Assembly: GCA_001970855.1 (NCBI GenBank)
Contig: LSSN01000179.1
Span: forward strand, 1-32,073
Origin: Smittium culicis
Lineage: Eukaryota > Kickxellomycota > Harpellomycetes > Harpellales > Legeriomycetaceae
DNA: 32,073 nt
Direction of reading: 5' to 3'
A model generated the notes under the pieces. The model searched no databases and was not told the origin of the DNA. It saw only the letters and a list, made by a program, of their open reading frames with translations. Below, piece by piece: positions 10,344 through 20,490 of the stretch; the stretch's first letter is position 1; every line of letters begins with the position of its first letter. The position numbers and the translations under genes were made by a program.

Positions 10344-13300
10344 ATAGGGGGGTATCTAAAAAATTATTAAATAAAATTTTCAAAAATGCCATAATTTTTA
10401 TTTCCACTTATTAATATTATTTTATTGGGTTTATTTATTCCTGAGTCTTAATAAAATCTCATATAAAAAATTCAAACATAAATAAATAAACCAGGAGAAA
10501 ATGCAATTCGTCTATATGATATCCTGATATTGATAAATATGAATCAACTGAATTAAAAATATTTGTAATTAGTATCCTATTATACAATTATAGATTTTAA
10601 ATTGTACATCTAATACATTTATTACATTCATATATAAATATTCGCTAACTCTATATAAATTTGTGCTTATTTTATTAATTCTTTACATTATACTATGCTA
10701 TTATTGAGCTATGATACGTTTATTGAATATAGAATTCTGGGCTAAAGTCTATGAATCCAATAGGATAAATAAGATACTTAATTTTTAATACCCTAATAAT
10801 ATGAATATATTATCTAAAATTATTTGAAAGAGTGCAAAGAGAGGAAGATGCATAAAAAGCGAAATTTAAATGTTAATTATAGACTTAATTTAAATTTCAT
10901 ATTTCATGCCAATAGACTTTTATTATTTAGGTTAGTTATATTTCTTTTATTATCTGATATTAGCGTTTTTATATATCTTTTAATATTTTATGACTCTGTT
11001 AATGAACTCTTTTGTTTACTCTTATATTAATTTTTTTTTAACACCTATTGATACTAATATTTTTTGATTTAAAGAGGATTTTTTTTAATATAAATTGTCA
11101 TGTGTTTCCAAACTCTGATCATAAATCCTATAATATTTTATTATTTCTTTACATTTCATTTATCAAGAATTCTGGTTAATGTTAAATTTCTCACATTTAA
11201 TATATGGAATATCAATTAAACTATCTTAATTCTCAAAATATCGAAATTTTGAATTTTACAAAAATTTCAAACTTCATGAAAATATAACTGTTATTTTTTT
11301 TTAATACTAAGTCTAATTTAATATTATAGTTAAATATTAAACAAAAAAAATTAAATTCTAAGCTATTAAGCGGGAAATTAATTATTAAGGAATGAAATCA
11401 AAAAGTTTAAATTAGATAAATAAGATATTTGTGCTTATTTATAAATCAAAAATAACTTATGGTTATAATACTAAGCTCAAAGGGCGTTTTAAGTTAATAG
11501 CAACGATTTTTTGACAATGTGAAATTTATTTATAATTTAATTTATTGTATAATTTTGAATTTCTATTTTATCATTAGTCAAAATACAGGCTATAATCAAT
11601 TTATTAAAAAATTATTAATTGGAAATAAAATATTATAACTTATACTATAATTAATATTATATAATTTGCTTCATTTTTTTATGGTATAATTTATACATTT
11701 TTATGAACGAAAAACGAATAAATAGCTATGAGTTTTGTTCATAAGTTATCTGTATTAATAAAATGTTATTTATTATTATAAATTTTAACTATTAACTTTT
11801 ATCACATATTAGATTCATATTTTTAAATAAACATTTTCAAAAAAAGAATTTCTTAGAACTAATTGAAATATTGGTAAATTAATATTGTTAAATAATATAT
11901 TTCATAGCCAAACTACAAATATTTGATACCCACTGGAGATAATCAAATTTATAACATTATAAAATTCAGAAATTATTATATATTTTAGTGGATTTACGGT
12001 ATTTAGCATATACTCTACTTATATAATTTTTGCCATTTATTCTGAATTATATTTATAATAATTTTATAGCTTCTTCATAATAAATCCAGAAATTCATTTA
12101 CATAATTACATATGATAAAAAATATATAATTATAGGAATGGTTTATGGTTTATGGTATTACTGGAGAGTTTTTTTTTTGGATAAATCGTCTTTTCTATTA
12201 AAAATTTTTACTCTCAATACTTTTTATGTATTAAAATTGCTAAAGCAATTTTTATTCATTCAAATTTTTTCGTTGCAAATATTATTTTCTTGAGCTGTCT
12301 TGAATTAATAATAAAAGTTTCATTTCTTTTCTCGGAAATTAAAACATAAAATTATCGCGTCATTTTTGAGTATGCATCATTATCTCTATGTCTTTATTAG
12401 CTGTAATTATTTTAAATATTTTTTATAATTTTCCAGACCATATTATACTTATTATAAAATTATATTACAAAAAATCAAAATATTTTTATTTTACTCTATT
12501 TATTTTCAACTATTTCTATATATTTCCACGATCAATTATATTTTTCATTTGTCTAATATGTCTGAATTAAAAAAATTTTTAATTTTCTGTAAATGATAAT
12601 TCTTGGAAGTGTTATTTAATACAGATTTAGACTGCTTTTAATTATTATTTTTTATTAAAAAGAAAATAAATGGGATTTTTTTTCCAATTAAACTCATTTA
12701 TTGCTATAAGCTAACTTATTTAAATTTATTTATTATCTTTAAAAATCTTAAACAAACTATAAATTAAATAACTCTGAATGTAATTTATTTATAGAATTAA
12801 TATAAATTCTAAGTAAATAGTAATTGAAATTTTAAAAATTATATTTATTATTACATGTTTATACTCTTCATATGTATAAATATCATAATTAAGAAAATTT
12901 TGACGCTAAATTTTATGAAAATAATATCAAATTAACAAAACTAAATTAATTTAATTGAATTTAGACCAATTGTAAACAACCTATTAAATCTATTTTTTCT
13001 CGTATATAAGATAACTGAAGAAACTACGAAATTTTATCATTAAATATCAATATTTTATAATGATTAAAATATATTAAAATTCGTATGTATATAACGAAGA
13101 TCTTTGTTAGTATTTGATTTTTTTATTAGTTAGATACCAATTTTTGATAATATTCTGCTTAATATAATGTTAAATAATACAAAGAATAAAATTTTAATTT
13201 ATTTTAGATCATAAACATATAAAAATATTGCCAAAAAAAAATAATATACGATAAAATTTCAAAATAAGTATTAATATTAGTAAAAATTAATATCATATTA

Positions 13301-13972
13301 AAATAAAGTCCCAAAAATTATGTTAAATCGCATTTTTAGTTTAATTTTCAGTTTCTAACCAATGAAAGAATTTTTTAACCATAATTTTTTCTATTTAAGT
13401 TATTATCAGAATTTTAGTTCAATATAAATCGCCTAAACACAAATAAAATTAAATATATGCTTTGAAAATGATTTTTTAAATTATATATTTTTATATAAAA
13501 AAAAGGCATAGATATTACGAACAGTTATTTAAAAATCATCAAATAAATCGAAATTATTTTAATACAATATTAATACTTATGAATGCTTAAAAAAAACTGT
13601 TTATTATATCGATTAGAATCATTTTTAATTTATATTCATTCAGTTTAAAAATTAATACTGCTTATTAAATTACTTGCATATATGTAGCATCTATAAAAAA
13701 AATTAACTGGGTAAATAATTTATAATTTTAATAGATAATTATGAAAAAATCATCTCTAAAAAAAACTATATAAATATATTTAAATTATTAACAAAAATAT
13801 TTTAGTCATGATTAAGGATTTTTTAAAAACAGCAGCGGTGTATACTAATTTACTACAAAAGCATAATTTTTTTCAAATTATCAATAAAAGAGTGATATAA
13901 AATTTAAAAAAAAAATCGATATATAGAAAAATATTATATTATTATAGTCATGGTGTTGTAATTTTGATACCA

Positions 13973-14009
13973 ATTAAATTCCAATCATATTTCTATAATG
14001 GAATTTAAT
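13973..14009. repeat. Perfect 11-bp inverted repeat (hairpin)
   Basis: ATTAAATTCCA at 13973-13983 is the exact reverse complement of TGGAATTTAAT at 13999-14009, separated by 15 nt. A competing pairing exists between TTCCAAT (13979-13985) and ATTGGAA (14017-14023). No T run or Pol III box accompanies it. Function unknown. Confidence 0.6.
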
Positions 14010-14272
14010 AATTACTATTGGAATATCCTAACACCCTTTTACAAGAAAAAACAGTTAAAAAAATATCATAATACATTTTAATAATACACGAAGTTTTGCT
14101 TAAAAAAACAATAATAATAGAGACTAATTTACTTGTGATTATTTTTTTAGTTTTTCTCAAGCATTTAGTATTCAAATATCAATTCCAGATAAAAATTTAT
14201 ACCACAGTATAAATAATAAATCTTAAATATGGTAAATGGTAATAGTAAAAGTAAAAGTAATTAATTTAATAG

Positions 14273-14325
14273 CTACTATATAAAGTTAAAGTATTTTATA
14301 ATATGTATATAAAATACTATAGTAG
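14273..14325. repeat. Extended inverted repeat (possible cruciform)
   Basis: AGTATTTTATA at 14290-14300 and TATAAAATACT at 14308-14318 are perfect 11-bp arms around a 7-nt loop. Immediately outside, CTACTATA (14273-14280) pairs with TATAGTAG (14318-14325), with an unpaired 9-nt bulge on the left side only. The whole 53-nt block could extrude as a cruciform or fold as a hairpin RNA. Function unknown. Confidence 0.6.
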
Positions 14326-16414
14326 AGTGTAATTTAATATAAAGCAATCAAGATTTATTTTTTTATTATACCAATAATATTTTCCAATTTGATTAATAAT
14401 TATAATTAAAATTAAAATTTCGACAAAAACTCTAGAAAATATTTGTTGGCAATCAGTAAATAAACAAAATTAAGGCGATGAGAATATAAAAATACTTTAA
14501 CACAAATAATCCATATAATGATATAGTGTAACGTACCTAAAGGAGCCGAAACAAGTATGAATTCAAAAATATAATTGTATGAAAAGCTTCAGGGGTGCCT
14601 GATTGTATAAACCCAAGAAGCATTTAATTAAAGCTATACCCATTAATATTGAATTGGTTGAGATAGATAATAGCATAATATAATACAAAATCTAATAGGG
14701 TAAATAATTGTTATTATTGTTATACCAAAAGAATAAAATTTTCAACCTTTATACCCAAAATTACCTGATTAATAGCTGAAATTTTTATATGTGTCAAATT
14801 AAAAGGGTTTTCACAGAATGTTTCGATTAAGGTAAGTATTTTTTCCTAAATAAGTAATTAAATTTTATATATACATATAAATAAAATCAGATAAAATTGA
14901 AATAAATTTTATTATATTAATTCCTATAATATCTAGTAAAATTAATATGAATTAATCCTTTAAATATCATTATAGGTAGAAAATACTAAATAAATCCGGT
15001 ATTAATCAATATTTTCGTAGTTTATATAAATTTTCAAAAATTTTAATATTTTAAACATAGCTGAAATTAGAGTTAACATTTTTTGCTGATTTAATTATAA
15101 TAAATACACTACTGTAAATCATGTATAATGATTTTAAACCCAATTAATATCTGTATAAATGAAAAATAAATAGTTATATATTTAATACTCAAAAAAAACT
15201 ATTAAAATATAGAGAAAATTTTTTTAGATATAATTCAAGGTATTTATTTAAAATCATTAGTATATTGTAAAGTGTAAATCTACAAAAAGGAAAAAAAAAA
15301 GATTATAATTCCATTTTTGTTTATATAACAATAAAATCGTATATAAATTTATGTTGAATGAAAAGAAAAACCCCAAGAAAAATAAAATAGCAAAGAGAAT
15401 AAGTCGAATATATAGAAATTGATAGATGATTTGGCAATTAATTGCTTAATAAATTGAAAGGCGATTCGCCTAATTGAAATTTAAAAAGATAATTGAATCA
15501 TTCAGTGAAAATAACAATCTACGAAAGAAAAGCAAAACTTTATAAATCGAAAAAAAATAAAATACTTTAGTGATAAATTGAAAAAAAAAGTTTAGTAGTT
15601 TTTATTTTTTTACTTATAAAATATAAATAGGTAAGAAAAGTAGAAAAGTCAAACGCTCTCAAAAATTTTTAGTAAAAATTTTTATTACTTCGTTTATAAA
15701 AAAAAATTCCTCAAATAAATAAATAAATAAATTTAAAAGCAAATCTAAAAAAGTGAGAAAATAAGCAAAAGCTTAACTTTAAAAGAGCGCCTAGTTTAAA
15801 AATTATTATTTAGTTGGAGGCGCGGGGTTTTATTTCAATACTTAAAGCCTTTTTCTTTTATCGTTTTTTTTGTGAAAGCTTGTTATATCTAATCTCAGAA
15901 AATTAAAACCCATTGAGCCTAAAAAGATTTCTATATAGGCGAACTAAATTTTAAAATCTTAAATCCTTAATTGAAAATAAAGGTAATTAGTGAATAAAAA
16001 ATACTACAATATGGTTATACAGAATCTAGTTAAGCATTATTTTTTTAGAGAAATTATATATACGTTATATGAATATTAAAATAATATATCAATCATGAAT
16101 ATTATATATTAATTGATTTTTAAGCATTAAAATTTTTTGTAAATGCCTATATTTCCAGTTTAAAAATAATTCAGCGATTTTAATATATTAATCAAAAATA
16201 AAATAAAATAAATTAATGTATCTTTGCTAGTAAAATGTAAATATAAAATTAACCCAATGGTAAATATATAATATTTATTATTAAAATCTTTATCCAAGTA
16301 TACCTAAAATTTTACAGATAATATTTAATAACATTAGTGGAAAAAAATTAGGTCGAGAATAAGTAAATGATTACATTAGATAGTATTATAAATTGCTTTA
16401 AAACATATTTTTAC

Positions 16415-16591
16415 ATATAAAATAATCATATCAATAAAATACCGTGATATAAAAAATCCCTCACCCCCATATAACTATCATTTTATCATTTATCAAAATA
16501 TAAAATAATCATATCAATAAAATACCGTGATAAAAAAAATCCCTCACCCCCATTAACTATCATTTCATCATTTATCAAAATATAAAATAAT
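16415..16591 (+). repeat. 83-bp tandem duplication with C-rich core
   Basis: Two near-identical units lie head to tail at 16415-16497 and 16498-16579, followed by the first 12 bases of a third at 16580-16591. Each unit contains TACCGTGATA and the C-rich string TCCCTCACCCCCAT in otherwise pure AT sequence. The units differ by a few bases, including one deleted base just after the C-rich core in unit 2. Divergence is low, so the duplication is probably recent compared with the surrounding DNA, or the sequence is maintained. Confidence 0.85.
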
Positions 16592-18336
16592 AGAAATGTC
16601 CTAAAAAATAGAAAACTTAGTTCTAAGTTTTAAATAATTAAATTTCAGGATTTTAAAGATACCGATTTAATTGGTTACAATATTTAAAAATATTACTTGA
16701 AGTTTATTTTGATAATATCACAAATTTATAAAATTAATTGCTGTTAGTGTTATCAAGTACTAACCAAGTATATTAATGAATAATTTATAATAATGTATAT
16801 ACATTTTAACACTAAAAAATAAATTGTATTAAAACAAATGTTAATAAAGAAATAAAATTGAGCCGTTCATTAAAATATTTAAATGATAAGTTTAAAATAT
16901 ATATTGATTTTATAGTTAGAACAGCTGAAGAGAGATAATTAGTTTTATGAATTCATAGTAAAAACTCTAATATTGAAACACCTTGAGACGCAGCTCTATA
17001 GGATAGTGCTTACTGACTGTTAAACTGAAAAGGCTGTTAGCTTATTTTTTGAAGCATACCGCATTTTTTTAAAATAGGTTTTATAAGTTAATTAATTTTT
17101 ATATGTCAATTGGCTATTTTACTTGCTAATAATCTAGCCTATTTTCAATTGTGCTCTGAGAAGGGAGCTCCAAGTTCCTTTAATAAATATCTGTAAAAAG
17201 TGCCAAAAGATAATCTCTAACACAAAAACTAAGCCGCATTATTTTAAGAATTAACATATATATTTTTTTTTTAGAAAATAAAAAAATTATACTATTTATT
17301 TAGAAAACAAAAGATTAACAAATTTTTTTTTTAATTTGGAGCTAGTGCCTTCAATACCACTTTTGCATTAAAAAACCTCTTAGTTGGAAAATTTCCATTC
17401 AAGTCCACATTTGATACAAAATGGGGTAGAAATATTAGTTGTATACTTCGAGGTTTTACTGTATATAAACATTTTTATTTTATTTTAACAAATCGCATAA
17501 ATAAGAAATTAGATTGAATTGTATTATTTTTAGAAAATTTAGAAAATGACACCAATATATACCATGGATATAATTTTTTTCCTATTCTTTAACACAAGCT
17601 ATTTAGTAGCTAGTTTGAAAAAAATTCTATTTTGGTTATTTAGTGGTAAATTTTCTAATTTTTAAATTTCTCTTATCAGTATTGATAAAGACTAGTATTT
17701 TTTTTTTTGATATATAAGTGCAAGCAAAATACAATTGTTTATTGAATTTTGAATCATGTAAAGAAGAGCAGTATAAGTCTTTATTAGCGATGAAAATGAA
17801 TAAGCTTATTGAAGTTATAGCTGAAATTGTAATTAGTTGGACAAATCAAAGGTTAAGATTTTGATAATTATGGCGCGATATTTAGAAATAAGAGCATTTT
17901 ATTCGCTAGATTTGATTAATCAGTAGCGCTCTAGATGTAAGTAGGAGTGATTAATTAGATTAAGTCGGAATATGATAGGTAAAATTTACGATTCAAAAGA
18001 TAATCAAATTATATTTTTGGCGAATAGTGACATGTACTTCAAAAGTGTATGTTTGATTAAGTTTTTTAGTTATCAATTATTGGCGGTATAATTTTGTTTG
18101 AGCTAATAGGTGGACAGTAAATGAGATACATTGGATATGGGAGGAGATAAAGAAAAACAGGGGGAGATAACAACAAATGGTTGAGTGAGGATTTAGCTCA
18201 GGCTTAATGTTCTAAATTTAACAAACTTTGAGAAAAGTCCGAGATAAATTTGGCTGTAGTTTAGCTGGAGCAATCTTGGTTTCATTGATTTCCAATTTAT
18301 AGTAAACTAAAACATTAGAGAAATACTCTAAGCGAT
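16592..18336. other. AT-rich spacer and 5' region of the NDUFA8-like gene
   Basis: No gene is visible. Islands of more mixed composition occur at about 16980-17040, 17150-17220 and 17340-17465, the last ending in a pogo-like terminus. The final ~450 bp before 18337 are purine-rich on the plus strand, with GGGAGGAG and AGGGGGAG runs, and contain ATTGGCGG at 18079-18086. This is the likely promoter of the next gene, inferred from position and composition. Confidence 0.45.
17442..17461 (-). mobile_element. Pogo/Tigger-like transposon terminus remnant
   Basis: On the minus strand these 20 bases read CAGTAAAACCTCGAAGTATA, and the flanking dinucleotide on the outer side is TA. Termini beginning CAGT(A/G)AAACCTCG next to a TA target are typical of pogo/Tigger elements of the Tc1/mariner superfamily. 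I could not find a matching opposite end upstream, so this may be a solo decayed end or a coincidence. Confidence 0.35.
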
Positions 18337-19038
18337 ATGTCAATTCCTGGATATAAACATCAGCCTAGCGAAAAATGGGTAGATCCTACCCCACTCCCCG
18401 ACGATTTGCCTAAAGTCGAAGAAATCGGTGCGACAAGCGCTCCTTTGAAATCGATTGCGTTTTTTTTCAATTCTCTTTGCCAAGAATATAATGAAGATTA
18501 TATGTTATGCAAGGCCGAAAATCCTGACCCAAAACACTGCTTACTAGAAGGAAGAAAAGTTACCCGCTGTTCTATTGATGTGTAAATACAAATTAAGATA
18601 TTCTTATACTCTTTAATTATTTCCTAAATAATTGATTATTATTTCATTCATTTCAAGATTTCCGATATTTATTACATTTACTATATTTACACTATTAAGT
18701 ATACTTGCCAAGATTAATTTAATCTTTTTATTTTTTTTTCTGTTTTAGATTATCCAAGGTCAAAGAGAACTGTGCTGAGGTATTTGAAAGCCATTGGAAA
18801 TGCTTAGATTTAGGAAATCAAGAATATCAAATGTGCCGTCCAGAAGAAAAGAAATTGAATGACTGTATCTTTACAAAATTGGTACGAGCTATTACAATAT
18901 TACTTTTATTTTGAGCTTTGATTTTATTATTTCTAATAAAATAATTTTTTTACATTTTAGGGCTGGACTAAAGTCATTCCTGGAACACCAAAGGGACAAA
19001 CTCAAGTCAACGAATTAAAAAACCCTATTTTTAAATAA
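18337..19038 (+). CDS. NDUFA8: Complex I subunit NDUFA8 (twin CX9C / CHCH protein), 3 exons
   Basis: This is an accessory subunit of mitochondrial NADH:ubiquinone oxidoreductase on the intermembrane-space side. Exons 18337-18581, 18749-18881 and 18961-19038 give 151 aa; introns are 167 and 79 bp with GT...AG ends (donors GTAAAT and GTACGA). There are two CHCH domains with four CX9C motifs: C48-C58 with C68-C78, and C90-C100 with C111-C121. This is the NDUFA8 pattern and implies disulphide folding by the MIA40 import route; no cleavable presequence is seen or expected. The N-terminal PTPLPDDLPKVEEIGATSAP block matches the fungal form, and KLGW after the fourth motif matches the family. The protein is slightly shorter than animal NDUFA8 at the C-terminus. 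The start is the first ATG. It converges on the Aurora kinase gene. Presence of this subunit means the organism keeps a proton-pumping complex I, unlike budding yeast. Confidence 0.93.
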
Positions 19039-19080
19039 GAATATGTGTTTAATTTGTCTTATGAATCATTAGTTGTTATA

Positions 19081-19086
19081 AATAAA
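19081..19086 (+). terminator. Poly(A) signal AATAAA for the NDUFA8-like gene
   Basis: A canonical AATAAA lies 43 bases after the stop codon, on the coding strand, inside the 154-bp spacer between the two convergent genes. Confidence 0.5.
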
Positions 19087-19167
19087 ATTAAAAACGTTAA
19101 TATGATTATATTTATAAAAGAAATTTTTGTGTTGTGAAGCTAGTATGCAAAATTCAATTTATTTAGT

Positions 19168-19173
19168 TTTATT
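19168..19173 (-). terminator. Poly(A) signal AATAAA for the Aurora kinase gene
   Basis: Read on the minus strand, AATAAA begins about 20 bases after the Aurora stop codon, so the 3' untranslated region is short and faces that of the NDUFA8-like gene. Confidence 0.45.
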
Positions 19174-19192
19174 GATAATTATTAGAAATATT

Positions 19193-20490
19193 TTAAGCTT
19201 TGTATGGATCAGGGACGTGTTTTCTGATCCAAGGATGGCTTAAAACCTCTACCAAAGGAATTCTTTTGCTAGGCGAGTATTTTAGTAGTCTAGTGATCAA
19301 GTCAGCAGCCTCAGGGGATATGGTATTAGGAATTTTCAAATCGACGCTAGCTATTCTTCTATAAGTAGCATCATGGCCACTAAGGTCTTCAAACGGAGGA
19401 GATCCAACCAAGAACTCAAAAGTTAATACGCCAAGACTCCATAGGTCAACGGCGTTATTGTGGTCTTTTCCTTCAACCATCTCAGGAGGTAGGTAGTCAA
19501 GAGTTCCACATAAAGTTTTTCTGCGGCTTGTTGGGGCGTGTACTGACCAGCCAAAATCAGCAATTTTCAACCGGCCATCAGCGCTTAAAAGAAGATTTTC
19601 TGGTTTAATATCACGATGGATTACGTGTTTTCCATGTAGGTATATCAGGGCGTTGGTCATTTGAGCGATATAACTTGCGGCTTCAGATTCTTGGAAGCAG
19701 CCTTTTGCCTGTAAAATTTTATACATTTCTCCTTGTGCAGCGAATTCGAGTATCAAGTATATTTTTTTTTCATCATGGAAGTAGCCATATAGTCTTAAGA
19801 TATTGGGGTGCCTATTATTAAATAAATTAAAATTTAGGAATAGTCTTTACTGGAACAAGGAGTCTATTAAGCTAATATATATATAGGGTAAGTATAAATA
19901 GAATAAGCCACGAACCTAAGATGAGATTGAATTTCTACTTCTCTCCGTAGCTGTTTTTCAATTTTATTTTCTCTGAGCTCAGATTTATTCAAGACTTTAA
20001 TTGCGCAGATGAAACCAGATTTAATTTCACGTGCTAAGTATGCGCTACCAAATTTACCCTTACCAAGAGGTTTACCTAAATCAAAGTCGGTTATTTTCCA
20101 AGTTTTCTGTTGAGAGGATGCTTCTGGAGGCTTCCTATCAAGATATTTTTTTACAGAATCGTTCCTTGCGAACCTATCAGCGCCTAGTTTTAGATTACTA
20201 GTTTTGTTTTTAAGAGAAGGGATGTTTCTATTTAAGCTCTGATTGCTAGTTTGTGGTTTCAGGGAGGGGGTGTTTTTGTTTAAGCTTTGGTTGGATGTTT
20301 GTGTTTTCAAGGCATGAAAATTTCTTGATAAACTTTGATTACTTGACTGAGTTTTCAGAGTTTGTTGGGGCTTTAAGTTTAAACCTTTTAGCTGGCTAGA
20401 AACAGAATGCAGATCTTCGGAAGAGGAGTTGTAATTTTTGGCTAAATTAATATTAACGCCGGATCTAAGGTTCTGAGTTCTTACGTCCAT
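19193..20490 (-). CDS. IPL1: Aurora (Ipl1-type) serine/threonine kinase, 2 exons
   Basis: Aurora kinases act in mitosis at spindle, kinetochore and midzone. Exons 20490-19916 and 19811-19193 with a 104-bp intron give 397 aa; the junction falls in the Arg codon of [18 protein letters not shown]. The kinase domain spans about residues 135-390: glycine loop GKGKFG (143-148), ATP lysine K165, HRDIKPEN with catalytic D259, DFGWSVHAP starting at D277 (an Aurora signature), activation-loop [15 protein letters not shown] with T291, and [14 protein letters not shown] after the hinge is the wording of fungal Ipl1. There is only this Aurora in the window, so it may serve both Aurora A and B roles; that is inference. 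The N-terminal 130 residues are Ser/Asn-rich and contain 16-residue repeats. Nothing essential to catalysis is missing. The start is the first in-frame ATG, and it gives the usual extended N-terminus. Confidence 0.93.
20182..20358 (-). repeat. 48-bp (16-residue) tandem repeats in the Aurora N-terminus
   Basis: Residues 45-60, 61-76 and 77-92 are three full units and 93-103 a partial fourth. The consensus is LK(T/P)Q(T/S)SNQSLN(R/K)N followed by three variable residues. Each unit is 48 bp of coding DNA, so this is an in-frame minisatellite in the disordered region before the kinase domain. Confidence 0.85.

Larger units (their letters stand above)
10344..16414. other. Extremely AT-rich gene desert
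   Basis: I find no gene, tRNA or rRNA in about 6 kb. Frames of 60-68 codons at 10824-11030 and 12388-12570 are runs of Phe, Ile, Leu, Tyr and Asn encoded by A/T codons, with no domain and no splice-compatible neighbours. Structured items inside are two perfect hairpins (13973-14009 and 14273-14325), an AAAT microsatellite near 15714-15734, and small GC-richer islands at about 14530-14640 and 15783-15832 of unknown nature. Confidence 0.6.

Noticed and set aside
10824..11030. 68-codon plus-strand frame
   Set aside because: Phe/Leu/Ile/Asn string from A/T codons with no motif, no splice partner and the same composition as its surroundings.
12388..12570. 60-codon plus-strand frame, highly hydrophobic
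   Set aside because: AT-driven hydrophobicity without basic flanks or any conserved feature; an expected product of sequence this AT-rich.
14530..14640. GC-richer island considered as a U1 snRNA or tRNA
   Set aside because: AACGTACCTA only vaguely resembles the U1 5' end, and no Sm site, stem pattern or Pol III box follows.
16980..17045. tRNA-Asn-like stretch with AGCTCTATAGGATAG and a CTGTTAA loop
   Set aside because: The D-arm and anticodon loop wording resembles tRNA-Asn, but the bases flanking CTGTTAA do not pair, there is no TTCRANNC T-loop, and no acceptor stem can be formed. At best a decayed pseudo-tRNA.
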